Shown here one piece after another: positions 50,701 through 63,273 of a stretch of 64,000 nucleotides of DNA. A program made the translations under genes and the position numbers. The notes beneath the pieces were generated by a model that saw only the letters and a program-made list of their open reading frames with translations, was not told where the DNA came from and did no database searches. Source of the stretch: Whalleya microplaca. Taxonomy: Eukaryota > Ascomycota > Sordariomycetes > Xylariales > Xylariaceae. The stretch spans positions 1-64,000 of the forward strand of contig MU385780.1 in NCBI GenBank assembly GCA_022497155.1. Direction: 5' to 3'. Every line of letters begins with the position of its first letter. Within the stretch, counting starts at the first letter, position 1.

Positions 50701-53700
50701 GACATTATACTCACACATAGGACAGCAAGCATTAAAGTCAATGGAACAGCATCGACTTCAGCCCCCCTACACCAGCGTGCTACTTTCATGAGAAGCTGCT
50801 TGGTTCAGGAGGGGAAAGACCTCCTAAATGTCGAAGCTGTCTTGCCACCAACCCCACTTCAAGACTCTATGGTTGCAGATATGTTACTATCTGAGTTTCG
50901 CCGATATTTCAATCACGACGTACTAGAGATTTCACCAGACATCGATATCGATCGTCTGAGGGCAGCCTGGCAGGTTGTGTATGTCAATTCTCCAATTTTA
51001 CGGACGACATTCATAGAGGTCGATGATCCAGACGTTGATAGCGCATTCTGTCAGGTTGTCCGAGATGATGCTCTTGAAATTGGTCCAATAGTGGAGCTTT
51101 CAGATCTTGAAGAAATTGGAACAGTTGTTGACCACGCCCGAGAGAGAGCAGCGAGAGCTAAAGGAACCTCAGATCTGATACAGATCTCCTTTGCGGAGAC
51201 ATCTAGTAATCGCTACATGGTGTTATCCATTGCTCATGCATTATACGACGGGTGGTCACTTGAGCTAATCCACCAGGATGTGCAAGCAGCATACGAGGGC
51301 CATTATCGTGCACGAGCAAACTACGAGCCATACCTTTCCAACCTACTGTTCAATTCCCGAAAAGGGGGCGAAAACTTCTGGGTCGACTTTCTTCATGATG
51401 CTCACCCAACCGTGCTCAACCAAATTCATAGTCGACCAGAAGACCATAACCCGGTCATTCATAGATCGGAAGCGGTGTCGTCATTAGCTCCTCAAGACTT
51501 CAAATTGCTATGCCGAAGGTATCGCATTACACCACAGGTTCTAGCCTTAGGGTGCTGGTCTGCAGTTCTGGCTTCAATGGCGAAGTCCCTGGATACCATT
51601 TTTGGCATTGTCTTGTCCGGAAGGGACACCGATGAAGCTCAAAGTATATTATTTCCAACAATGAATACTGTTCTAATGAGAACTGTACTTCATGGTACAG
51701 TTACGGAGTATTTCAACTATTTACAAGATACAATGTCAGATGTCATGGAGTTTCAACATCTTCCATTACGACAAGTTCAGAAGGTAGCGCGATATCAGGG
51801 TGGAATGCTATTCGACACTCTTTTCCTACTGCAAAATGCGAAGGAAAACCGGATGGGAAAACCCAGGCCGATTTACAAATCTGTTCAGTCGTCGTCAGCA
51901 GTGGAATACCCTATCTGTGTTGAGATGGAACTCATGGAGGACTCGATCGTGTGGCACATAGCTGGCGATGAGCGCTACGTATCTTGGAAGGACACGCAGC
52001 TCATCTTGAGAGACCTTGAAATAGTCCTCCATCACTTCTCTGGTGGGGAGCATGCAGAGCTGATCGAATTTGATCGCACGGCAGAGGAAGTTTCTGTCTG
52101 TGGCCTGAAGCCTTTCGCCATAGCTGGCAATGTCGAACAGGAAAAGCGCATAATACATGACAATTCATCTCCACGGAACATTTCATCCCCTAACATGGGG
52201 TCACCGGTTTTGGAAGTTTTGTCCGCGCTGTCAGGAGTGGATCAGTATGATATCGACCTCAATCATTCCATCTACCACCTTGGTCTGGACTCTATCAGTG
52301 CCATTAAAGCCAGTTCCATGCTCCGCAAACGAGGCTTCAGCATTTCAGTCCGAGACATGTTGAAGGCGGCCTCCATCCGTGATATCCAGAGCAAACTAAC
52401 AGGGCTAGTCAGCCAGCTAGACAAGCACCCTTCCAGAGCGTCATCAAGCTCGATATCTATCTTCAACACTGCTGAGATTCATTCTTTTATCAAAGGAACT
52501 GGAACAGATGCAGATACGGTGGAAAAGATATTACCGGCTCTTCCTGTGCAGGTGTATATGTTAAGCGTCTGGCAAAACACGAATGGCCTTCTTTTCTTTC
52601 CCCAATTCACCTTCAAGATTTCGGGCACTATTGACCGTCAGAGGATCTCAAATGCCTGGTCTTCATTAGTATCCGAGACCCCAGTTCTTCGAACTTGCTT
52701 AGCTGCCACTGGATCTAAGGAAGTTCCCTTCGTCCAGATTATTATGGGAGCTAAATCAGCCAGTGACGCCAGCCTGGCCCATTCTGAGCAAGGCCAATGG
52801 GAATATGTAGATAAAGCAACACCCCTAGCATTCATACGCGTCGAAAAGCTTCATTCGGAAGATGTATACCTACATCTGCACATCCATCACGCCCTATACG
52901 ATGGCATTAGCTTGCCAGCAATATTAGATCGTTTATCGGAACTCTACAACAATCCTTCAATAGCACCATCAGCTACACGCGAGTCTACATGGTATGAATT
53001 CGTCTCAAAACATTCTTCTAGTGAGATTCGACAGCAGAGGCAGAATTTCTGGGTCTCATACCTTCAAGGCGTGGCTATGCTGCATATACTTCCTGAGCAA
53101 CAATCACCAATGGAAGCCCAAAAGACTCGGCAAATTGAAGAGCTTAGACGCGACGCCGTTAATGGCGTTTCTAAGCTGAAGAGTACAAGTTCGACTCATG
53201 GAGTCACGCTGCAAGCACTATTCTTCGCAGCTTACTCGAAAGTATTAGCAAACCTCCACACAGAGAAGAGCACAAGGAACCCGCACGACGATGTCGTTTT
53301 TGGAATATATCTTGCAAACAGAGCAAGTTTCCCGGGTCTCGAAGATGCTCCCTTCCCTACATTAAATATTGTCCCTCTCGTAATCAGAAAACCGCGGGAC
53401 AAATCGATTGTTGCCCTGGCAGTTGAGATCCAGAAAGATCTTTTCGAAATAAGCAGCTTTGAGAATGCCAGTGTCGGATTGTGGGAGATCTATCAGTGGA
53501 CGGGGTTGCAGGTCGAGACCTTCGTTAACTTTCTTGCTCCTAAGGATCTATCGACGGACTCTGCAAGTGGCGCTGTCTTCATCACCAAGGTCTCTGAAGA
53601 GTTGGCGTCAGTCTCCAGGAGCATGGATTCGCAATCGCAACTTGCGCAGCCTAATGCGGAGTTCATGTCGCAGAACAGAGTGAAGGAGTCGTTTCCGGTA

Positions 53701-53917
53701 AGTTGTCCCTACTCTCTAACAGTGATTTTCTCATCACACAGTAATGGAAATTGGATGGTGCTGATATCTATGTTGTACACAGCATGCAATAGACGTCGAA
53801 GTGGCAGTACACGGTGATGCCATGGACATTGGCGTATTTTGTCCCTCTCCCCCTTTCCCTCAGTCGAAAGCCAGAGAGATAGTTGAGAGCATCGTTACCA
53901 CGTTGGAAGCCATGTAA
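38755..53917 (+). CDS. sidC: Ferricrocin/ferrichrome-type siderophore NRPS
   Basis: Six exons (38755-39857, 39914-43029, 43080-45187, 45241-45311, 45384-53697, 53783-53917) close exactly at 4948 residues; a start at 38857 (MGSIVDSEGLSVLN) gives 4914 and is as likely. Domains by approximate position: A1 38.95-40.5 kb, T 40.63, C1 40.88-42.1, A2 42.2-43.7, T 43.90, C2 44.1-45.5, T 45.69, C3 45.9-47.1, A3 47.2-48.8, T 48.92, C4 49.2-50.4, T 50.60, C5 50.8-52.1, T 52.28, C6 52.5-53.9. All six T domains keep the Ser (DS motif). A domains show YTSGSTGTPKG or YTSGTTGTPKG, YGPTE/YGPSE and YRTGD/YRSGD. Three A domains with extra T-C pairs is the layout of SidC/NPS2 intracellular siderophore synthetases, which reuse an A domain for three acyl-hydroxyornithines. 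The adjacent sidA supports this. Exact product (ferricrocin, ferrichrome or relative) not decided. Confidence 0.95.
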
Positions 53918-56501
53918 TAGATTACGGCAAGCAACATCGTCGGTCGGCTTGCAGATTAGACATTTATCGTAGCATGGAATCTTTTATGCATACTCAGCTA
54001 GCACTACAATAACCTGAATTCCTCTTTCGTGAGCCCACCTTCGCAACTAGGAGAACTCCCATTCTCTGTTAATCTTAAGCACTATCTAGTATTCGTAACT
54101 CGCATTCGGCACTTCCCCGGTTTCTGATCAGGACTTGTGGCTTTCCAATTGTTTTCGCCTATCTATATGATGTGCCTAGTTCGTATCAACCAAGACCATC
54201 CTACCAATATCACACCTTAGGTCATTATGAGCATTGGGAGCCAAGCTCTTGAGGCCAAGGTATCATGGATAGTTGCCTCCCTTCCATGGTTTCCACGGTA
54301 GGATCGTTTTCAGATCCAGCACAGGAAGTTCCAGATTCATTATACGAAGTAGGCAACTTCTCTTGCTCGTACAGCCAATGCTGCTGCTGCTGCAAGTCGT
54401 ACTATTATTATTGCGCTCATGCAGGCACTCTCTTCCCATGTCTGGCTCGGAATTTTTCACAGCTAGCCTAGGTTCATGCACTGTTGACTTGCTTGGACCA
54501 GACGAATGGGGCAGTTAAAGAGTCACAGAAGGCTGGGGGCTGAGGCATTGTAACACGTCTGGCAAACGGACCTGGTGTTATTGAGACGGGCATGTAAGAC
54601 GGTCCGAAAGAGCCAAGAGGAACGCAAAAAGAAGCGTGAATGATGAGCTTAGATTATCCCTATATGTTCTTATTAATGCTGATATGATGTTACTCAAGCC
54701 CGTTTTAAGCGACCGAAAGCAAGCTGCAACGGCCTGGGCAAGATGGTCCTCGGGAGTGCCACGTTACCTGGTCACAAAACTCCGCTAAACTTACATACCT
54801 ACAGAGAGACAGCAGCTATGGACCGTCTTGATCCACATATATATCAGACGTTATACAATATAGGCTGTTTAATTATCACGAGGGAAGGTAAAAGCTTTCT
54901 GCGGGATTCCGCATAGGTAAGGCAGTTCGACTGCTGGGCTAGGCATTCTTCGTATCGTCCTTCGGGGGAAACACAGGTTGGTGCTAGGTAGGGATTTCTA
55001 GGCTGCCGTGCACCACCCCGGATCACCCCGAGATAATTACCTAGTACTAGGTAAGGGTTTAAGAGAGCTTCCCCAACTTCCCATCCCTCGTCAATGTTGC
55101 TCGGATTCCGGTTCATTGGAGGCATGTGGTTCGGCCGTGGAGTCGCCAAAGAGTCGTGTGGGCTATATTTTCGTATCTAATGCCATCGGTTGTCTTTCTG
55201 TTCTAGGAAGGTCTGCGAGATCACGGCCAATTGGTGTGGACTCCTGGCATTGAATGATGCAACGCCCCCTGCAACCGATCGCTTAAGCGCCAGATCCCAT
55301 CTTCCAATGGTCCAATGCTAGCTTAACGATAATAAGCTCAGGTCTGTCCAAACGTCCTACGTTACTGCGCACCTAGCCTTGAGCCTTCAGCAACAACCGA
55401 CAGACCCATGTCCCATCTACCGAGCGGGATATTCTTATCTCAACATATCCCTAAGCTCCGTCGTGTATATGGCCGTCCGATACGATTGGGCTCCCCGTAT
55501 GCCGGGATACATTGGTATATTATCAAGGCATGACATGGTCGCAGCCAAGGTCAGCCGACGCGCCAAGGCTGACCTACCACACATCCAGAGACCAAAGCTA
55601 AGCCATTACAAGAATGTGTAGGAATTCAGAGGCCCTTGCTTTATACAAGATAGACAGCTGAGCAAATAAACCTCGAATCGGAAGCCAGTTATTCCATCTT
55701 TTGGCCTGATAAGTGCAGGGCTCTGTTACTCATACCCGATCTCAACGTCCTAATGAACAAGCTGAGAACATCCCTCTTCACCATCGGCAGGCCTGCGTGC
55801 CAACGATGCTCTCCTGGTTGATATGTCGTAAAGGTAGGGTCGAGTGACGACTTCGTAGGCCAGGCTAAGGCATTTCTAGTCGCTATCCTGTTGGCTTCCT
55901 TTTCTGAATCTGCCGACGCCCAGATTAAACATACGAAGCACCTAGACTCATCTATCGAGCTCACCGCATCGCAGGTCCCTAGCTGTCGGGCTTACCAGAC
56001 TGGCGCTACTGGATTTCATTCATATCTGCTAAAGCTTGGCATACCGGCGTACTCTTCTCAGGGACCTACTCCGAACGCCATGTGCCCCTGCCAATATATG
56101 CAGCATACCACTGCATACGACAATCACTTTCCTATTGAAGACTCGCATCTCGTGGGTGAGGCTATGAAGCTTATTAGAGCTCGCCGCCAATGAGGCAGCG
56201 TACTGTAGACCTTCTGGAACAGAAGATCTGTCTAAGAGGAATGCCTAGACGATAGCACACGACTGCAGTCATCGGGCAGACTAATGCGTGTTACCCACCT
56301 CAACCGAGGAAATACCCTGTTCATCAAGAATCACGAACTGCCTCGAAAGAGGAAGCTCAGTTGCGATGTGCCTGGGTGCTGGAGTCGAGCTGTTAGCAGA
56401 TTCAGCTATATAAAGGTTGTTGCTGAGCTATCAATGAGTCAACAAGAGCCATAGCATCTAAAGAAACGTCTTAGTTATCGAGCTGTTTCCTTGCCCTCAC
56501 C
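53918..56501. other. Long intergenic region
   Basis: 2.6 kb between the NRPS and the fungalysin gene. Contains a short CTG run (54381-54393) followed by TAT/ATT triplets, many chance frames, and one stretch with a signal-peptide-like segment (separate entry). The last ~100 bp before 56502 contain a TATATAA at about 56407, a plausible core promoter for the fungalysin gene. Confidence 0.45.
55828..56193 (+). other. Possible gene fragment with hydrophobic leader, unrecognised
   Basis: An open + strand frame reads DDFVGQAKAFLVAILLASFSESADAQ, which resembles a secretion leader, followed by about 100 residues with paired cysteines (MCPCQYM) and a stop at 56193. There is no ATG just before the hydrophobic run; the first ATG in frame (55891) lies inside it. 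I do not recognise the family. It may be a fragment of a decayed gene or chance. Confidence 0.2.
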
Positions 56502-58789
56502 ATGATGCGCTCACTGTTGTTGCTCGGCCTCCTCGGTGCATCACTGCCCGCCCACGGTCACCCTACCCAGCAATACAAGGCTGGCCTCCGACGCCGGACA
56601 GTAGACCTTAACTCGTACCGACTCAAGGAAGCGGCTCAATACAGCAACAAAGCTGCGACAGGCGCCTCCCTTGCTGTACGACATATCAAGCGTGATTCGT
56701 ACGTTGACGCCGCGACGGAACTTGTAAAGAAGGTCGCCCCTGGCGCCACGTTCCGCGTGGTTGATGATCATTATGTTGGCAAAAACGGGATCGCCCACGT
56801 CAACTTTAAGCAGACTGCGCATGGACTAGACATCGATAACGCCGACTTCAATGTAAATGTGAGTGCTAGCCTTATAAATGAGACAGCTAGCAGCTAGAAT
56901 ACTAACAAGCGTCAGATTGGTCGTGATGGAGCCGTCTTCTCATATGGCAACTCCTTTTTCACGGGTACCATCCCTGAAGAAAACCCGTTGTCGAAGCGGG
57001 ACTTCTCAGATGCTACACAGGCGCTCTCGGGGGCTGCTAAGGCTCTTCAGTTACCAGTTACCGGCGAAGCGTCAGCCGAGGCAGCCCAGGGAACTGAGAC
57101 CTATGTGCTCAAGGGTACCTCGGGCGCGATGAAGGACCCAGAGGCGAGCTTAGTCTACTTTGCCAAGCCTGACGGTAACCTGGCTCTCACCTGGAGAGTT
57201 GAGACAGACGTTCTAGACAACTGGCTGTTATCGTATGTCGATGCGACTACTAGTGAAGAGATTCATGGTGTCGTTGACTACGTCGCCGAGGCTAGCTACC
57301 AGGTCTAGTGAGTAAAGTGACAGCTTCCCTGTTGGCTTCAAGGTCTGACAGATTTTAGCCCATGGGGGCTCAATGACCCTGACGAGGGGGACCGTGAGAT
57401 TTTGGATGACCCCTGGGACCTCGAAACGTCCGAGTTCACTTGGATTTCCGACGGGACTGAGAACTACACGACGACTCGTGGAAGTAAGTTAAGACCTCAA
57501 CCCTCTCGCTGTCGGCAATACCTAGAAATGCGTGCTGACATTAGAGCTTAAAAGACAACGGTATAGCGCAGACCAACCCCGACGGTGGTTCGGATTATTT
57601 GAACAACTACCGTCCAGACAGCTCATCGCTCAAATTTGAGTACACATACGACGTCAGCTTGGACCCGCCCGAGTCCTACGCCGACGCATCGGTCACACAG
57701 CTTTTCTACACTGCCAACACGTATCATGACCTTCTCTACGACCTCGGGTTCACCGAGGAAGCTGGCAATTTTGAATCCAACAACAACGGACAAGGTGGTA
57801 AAGGAAACGATTTTGTCATTCTCAACGCCCAAGATGGGTCTGGCACCAACAATGCTAACTTCGCCACACCCCCCGATGGCCAGAACGGCCGCATGCGCAT
57901 GTACCTCTGGACCCAATCGAATCCATACAGGGACTGTGCCTTCGAGGCTGGCGTGATCATTCACGAGTATACCCACGGATGTAAGATACGAAGCCGTTAC
58001 TGTGATGGGATCGAGCTGACATTTCTTGGCCCACAGTGTCCAACCGTCTAACTGGTGGCCCCGCTAACTCTAACTGCCTGAACGCGCTCGAGTCCGGCGG
58101 CATGGGCGAGGGCTGGGGCGATTTCATGGCGACAGCCATCCGCCTAAAGTCCGGCGATACGAGGGAGACCGACTACAGCCTTGGCGCCTGGGTGTACAAC
58201 AACCCGGCAGGCATCCGCACCTACCTGTACTCGACGGACCTCAATGTCAACCCGTATCAGTATGTGACGCTAAACACGTACAACGAGGTTCACGACATCG
58301 GCGAGGTGTGGGCCACGATGCTCTACGAAGTGCTCTGGAACCTCATTGACAAGCACGGCAAGAACGACGGCCCCAAGCCAGAGTTTGATGCGAACGGCGT
58401 CCCGACCGACGGCAAGTACCTGACTATGAAGCTCGTCATCGACGGAATGGCCATGTGAGTCCTCCAATATCAATGCGGCCCTCAACCGTGAAAAGTGAGA
58501 AACTTGAGCGTGATACTGACATCATATTTCCTCGTAGCCAACCTTGCAACCCCAACTTCGTACAGGCCCGCGATGCCATCTTGGATGCCGACGAGGCGCT
58601 GACTGGTGGCGACAACGTCTGCGAGATGTAAGTAACACATTGTATACTGGCCCCATAGACCTAATGTACAGCTGCTAACATTTGATATCTAGCTGGACCG
58701 CCTTCGCTAAGCGGGGTCTCGGTGAGGGCGCGGTGTACTCCAGCACACGGCGGACTGGCAGCAACACCATACCGGATGGAGTTTGCTAA
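56502..58789 (+). CDS. Fungalysin (M36) secreted metalloprotease
   Basis: Extracellular elastinolytic zinc protease of the M36 family. Seven exons (56502-56858, 56916-57307, 57359-57483, 57555-57980, 58037-58454, 58538-58627, 58693-58789) close at 634 residues, the usual full length. Signal peptide [22 protein letters not shown]/PepSY propeptide through about residue 240; mature enzyme starting near [14 protein letters not shown]. Zinc site HEYTH at 428-432 and the third ligand Glu458 in [10 protein letters not shown] are intact. The C-terminal [11 protein letters not shown] and [10 protein letters not shown] motifs are also family-typical. The HEYTHG codons are split from LSNRL by the 57981-58036 intron. 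Probable function: degradation of external protein for nutrition or host tissue. Regulation not visible. Confidence 0.95.
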
Positions 58790-59214
58790 TTTGTTCCGTC
58801 CTAATATGAATTGTCTCTTTCTCAAAGAAGGGGTATCTGCATCACCAACGGCATAATTTAGTAGGATAGAGTAGCCTGTTAGAAGTCGTAATGATTAATA
58901 TAAAGTCAGGTCCAATCCACTTAGAACCATATATCAAACAATCTATCTTCAGATATGACACTTCTGTTTTCTTAATACTATTCTATTAGTCCGTTGAAAT
59001 GCGCATCGTTTTTTTCAAGACTGGAAGAACATACCGAGGCCACTGTCCTGTAGAATAATTTACTATTAAATACAATGCTAGGCAATACCCAGTCCCGATT
59101 TTCATCTCCTAGCTGGCTACTAACTATAGGACCATTTGCCAAGGCAGTCGTAACTTACTTCATATATTGCGCCAGAACAACATCAAACAGAACCTCAGAA
59201 TCAAGTCAGCCCAG
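58790..59214. other. Convergent intergenic spacer
   Basis: 425 bp, AT-rich, between the 3' ends of the fungalysin and the Nudix/eIF2B-like gene. Nothing recognised; likely 3' untranslated regions. Confidence 0.5.
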
Positions 59215-61100
59215 CTAGAGATCCTTGAAAAATCTATCTATCTCATTGCCGATCCATATTGACCTATTGCTGATATCTTTGACTGACCAAAGACCCTCAT
59301 CAGTGACATAGGCGCTGACAAATCGAGCGGGGACCCATTCGAAATAAGTATTGTTCACACGAACTTTGCCCTGGTTTGTTTCGGTCTGTAGGGCATCTTC
59401 GATGACATCAGCCCCTTTGACCCTGTCTTTCCAAGCCTGCACAAGTTCTTTCGGATTGTTCTCTTCTGCCGGATGCTCGCTCATTGGCCCTGGGCTTGCT
59501 ATCTTCTCGGACTCGCTGAGTATGACGACTTTCGCGTTAGGCGCCATATGCCTTTGACTGAGAATAGCAGGGAGGGAACCAATCTTCTAGAATTACCATT
59601 AGCAACTAGTCTGTCTCAGATTATAAGTATGAAGCCACAGGTTCAAATTGGTAGCCTTCGGAGCTGGCTACTTTCAGCCAGCAAGAAGAAAAGGTGTCCA
59701 CCAAGAATCAACGCGTAGACTTACGTTACTGACGTCTCCTGCCGAGCTGATTCGATCGGCACCGATAACGACAATATCGACAGCATCAGCGGCAAGTGCG
59801 GCAGACGCGTCAGAATAGAGCGTCACGGTCAAGTCCGTATTCTTATTTTCCTCAAGCAGCTTCGAGGCCAAGGTCACACCCTCGTAAAGGGGCCTAGATT
59901 CGAGGATTCGAAGCTCCAGTGCCACTCCTAATGTACTAGCTGCTTGTAAAAGACAGGCCGAAATGGTTGAACTCGATGACAACGTGAGGACAGTAATCTT
60001 GTTTTTAGACTCCGCGCCTTGGGTAACGTTCTGACGGACATAGTCGACGAATGAATTGCGGATATATTCTGATGCAGATTGTCTTCGAGCTAATTGTTGA
60101 TCAATGACCTCAACCATAAGGCGAATCTTCTCCACCGGTGCTAGGTCTTTGGTAAAGATTACCTCGATCCGATCAAGTGCTTTCACAATAGCACTTATGA
60201 TTGCAGCACCCATACTCTCACGAGTTTTGCAGATGTGCCACGCAGCCATTCGGACATTCGCCCACCATGTCTCATCAATTACACTAGAATCCATATCTGC
60301 GATCAGATCCTTCAGAGTGAGAAGTGCGATACTAGCGAGCTGCCTTGCGCCACTCTCATGATCATCGCGCAGCCTCCGCAGGCCAGACGTCAAAAGCTTT
60401 CCTGTTTTCGCGCCCAGGTCGTATTCGGGCCATACTCTCCGCAAGCTGTTTACCAGCTTTGGAACGCCGCCGAACTCGTCGGATTCGCTCACGTCCAGAG
60501 GATTGTACCACTCAATACCATCATGCTCCCAGTCGATGGCAATGCCTTCTTCACCCTTTCCGCCTTCCTCCTTGTCTTTGAGACGGAAGGCGAACGGGTT
60601 GATAGTCCAGACGCGACCAATGGAGTCATCGGTAAATGAATAAGGCTTTCCCACGCGTAGCAGTTCAAGCGAAGAGGGGGTCAGGGTTGTCTCTTCCTTG
60701 ATCTCCCGCAGGGCCGTAGCCATGGGACTGGCATCGTCTTTTTCGACACTGCCTGACACAGGGGCTAGTTTATGTCTAGAATCGAGGGTTACTTAGCATA
60801 AATCCTGCTTGATCCAAGTCATAAGATTGTGGAGCAGTACTGATATGTGCGGACTTTATCGCTGCGCCGGAACAGGGCAACCTGGGCCCGTTTCTCATCG
60901 CCATCGGAGAATCTGAAGAGGAACGACCCAGCCACAGACCGCTTCTTGTATTCCTTCTCAACCTTGCTCGGTTCGGTCGAGGACATATTGCTGTTACAGC
61001 GGAACAAACGCTTTTGACGAAATTGCCTCAGAGTTGGTTTTGAAAGCCGTCGGGAAGAGATGGCCAGTAAGGCATTAGGAAAAGAAACACCATTATACAT
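59215..61100 (-). CDS. Nudix domain fused to eIF2B-alpha/MTNA-like domain
   Basis: Exons complement(61100-60841, 60775-59725, 59586-59215) close at 560 residues. N-terminal third: Nudix-like fold (KKRSVAGSFLFRFSDGDEKRAQVALFRRSDKVRTYQHKLAPVSGSVEKDD...ATALREIKEETTLT) in which the REXXEE core of the Nudix box is kept but the following Gly is Thr and the leading GX5E is not obvious, so hydrolase activity is uncertain. C-terminal half: eIF2B alpha/beta/delta and methylthioribose-1-phosphate isomerase superfamily (ITVLTLSSSSTISACLLQA, LRILESRPLYEGVTLASKL, DIVVIGADRISSAGDVSNKIGSLPAILSQRH). This domain pairing recurs as one protein in Pezizomycotina; its substrate is unknown. The first ~35 residues are basic and Ser/Arg-rich, resembling a mitochondrial presequence, but a second start at Met39 (MSSTEPSK) is equally plausible. 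Confidence 0.87.
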
Positions 61101-61965
61101 GCCAATTTGGTCACAGGTCGAATTGTCATAGCGAAGTCCTGGTGTGGTTCAATCATGGTGACCTCGCATCATGTTATGCGCACGATCCGACGGATGCAAT
61201 GCCGTCATATAATTATCGGAGATAAGTACAGTAACTGGCCTATCTACTACTGTACGTTATACACTGTACATCTTTCCCAACGTAGGGTACACGCAAAAGG
61301 GGCCATTTCAAGGACACGGCAGCACGAGATATCTGTTGAATGTTATCCTCGGATCTTGCAAAACGAGACAATACTGAATAAATGCTGCAGCTTCTTCTGA
61401 TTCACGGCAATGCATGTTAGAATAAGCTATAGAAAAATTACCAAAAACATACCTACCGTCATCCCCTATGTCAAGTTACTTACTATCACCATTAACACAA
61501 TATCAGCACGGATAGTTTTACGCAATGAAGGACAGTGTGGCATCAGGCAACATAAATGCTGCGATAATCTATATTATATTTCGGCTCAGACATCGATGGC
61601 AAACCAACGCCTGGCATCCAAAAATGAACCACCAGAACCAACATCTGGCACCGGTAGCCATGGACGAACCCGTTCTTTTGTATATATTCATGTACCTACC
61701 TAATAATTATTGGCCAGGTCCATAGATGCTAAGCATCATGTCTGACCTTCAATGCGCTGGATTTATCTTGTTACTAGGGACGATTCAAACCTATCTTCAC
61801 AAATGGCAGCATTTCAGGGGTAGCGACGTATAATACGACGAGTGTAGGTGTTAGTTCAGATATCCACTTGCCAGTTCACGGCCAGGATCTCTCTCCAGTT
61901 AATTCTTCTATATTTCCATATATACACTTCCACGTTATGTACCCCTAACGCAAACTCTCATTGCG
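61101..61965. other. Intergenic, no gene seen
   Basis: 865 bp between the Nudix/eIF2B gene 5' end and the 3' end of the membrane-protein gene. Short chance frames only. Confidence 0.5.
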
Positions 61966-63273
61966 TTAACCCAGTTCAGCTCTATTATGATCAGACCCCC
62001 GAACAGATATAGTTGGTGCCTCGGAGATTTGACTTTGGGCTGAGAGTTCCTGATATTTATCATATCCTGGGGAAGCACTCTGGGGCACTGGGACGTAGGA
62101 TCCGTTGGGAGAGTACGCGAGAGGGTATCCGTTTCCTACGAGCTCTTGGGGTCCAGAAGGTGGAGGCGGTGGCGATGCTGGTGGCTTCTCGGGAGTCGAG
62201 GAGTTGCGTCGACCGTACTTCCGCAAATAGAGAACCCCCAGGACGATCAGCCCGATGACGGCGACACCACCCACAACGCCTCCGACTATCGCCCCTATGT
62301 TTGTCGATGAAGTAGTCGAAGTTGACCCACTTGATTCAGTAGACGTAGATCCAGCCGTAGATCCAGCCGTCGATCCAGCCGTCGTAGCAGATGTAGTAGC
62401 AGACGTTATGGAACGAGATGAGGAATCGGATGTAATCGTTGAATCAGAAGTAGTTGAAGCTTCGGTATTGAAATCGGGAGTAGTGGACATCAGCGACAAT
62501 GGCGTATCCAGCATCCGAAATATTCGAGAATTACTTTGCGTATCGCAGTCCCATGCAGTGTATGTAGAGCTGCTCGTCTACAGCCATTATGATTAGCATT
62601 CATCAGCCCCAGGACACTGCCGCTGTTGTTGCAATACATGATAAGATAAGTTCCGAAAACAATCTTATATGCTGACTCCTTAAAGGCATTATAGTTGATG
62701 AATTCTTCCAACTTACAGAGAATTGCCAGGTGATGCAGTACGGGAGTCCCGATTGACTAGAGAATAGGTCAGCTAACCAGGAACAAACGCAACATACCCC
62801 ATGAAAGAGAATTGCGTACCAACAACGCGTCTTCGCACCCGTAGCACATTCGCTTGTCGGATTCCAGTCGTTACATACAGTCCAGAAGGTAGATGTACAA
62901 GCCTGCAACCCTCCAGTACAACAACCTCTGAACTTGCCAATATTCTCACACGTCGCGGTGGTATCATAGCACGTGTACGTCATACCAGCTTCGCGGTCGA
63001 GTCAGTTCAAATCGATTCCCAACGCGTTCAATACTTTAGGGGCGCCCTCTTACTATCGGCGTAGCCAAATCCGCAAGTATCCTGCCCCATCGTGTAGCCG
63101 TCCCTCCTCAGCAGTTCCATGGACGCAAAGTACGGCGGGGCCGCCGTTGGCGCCGGCTCGCGTATTCCGCGGATAGCGCCATCCTCGGTGTGGGTAGCGA
63201 CTGGGGAGAGTCCGAGTCTCGCAGCTGAGGCTATCCCGGCGGGAAGCAAGAAGCAGAAGAACGGGCGCCTCAT
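61966..63273 (-). CDS. Single-pass Ser/Thr-rich surface membrane protein (Mid2-like layout)
   Basis: Exons complement(63273-63054, 62988-62820, 62756-62717, 62577-61966) close at 346 residues. Layout: signal peptide (MRRPFFCFLLPAGIASA), short Cys-rich ectodomain (MTYTCYDTTATCENIGKFRGCCTGG...WTVCNDWNPTSECATGAKTRCCQSGLPYCITWQFS), Ser/Thr-rich stalk, one transmembrane helix (IGAIVGGVVGGVAVIGLIVLGVLYL) followed by RKYGRR, then a Pro-rich cytoplasmic tail (PPASPPPPPSGP). This is the plan of fungal wall-integrity sensors (Mid2/Wsc) and many other surface proteins; no WSC or lectin domain is certain, so the role stays open. The stalk holds three Thr-Ala-Gly-Ser repeats encoded by a 12-bp repeat. The 40-bp third exon was chosen because it alone joins the flanking Cys-rich and stalk frames. 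Confidence 0.75.
62345..62380. repeat. Three-copy 12-bp coding repeat
   Basis: GTAGATCCAGCC, GTAGATCCAGCC, GTCGATCCAGCC: encodes successive Ala-Gly-Ser-Thr units on the minus strand in the stalk of the membrane protein. Such stalk repeats often vary in copy number between strains. Confidence 0.85.
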
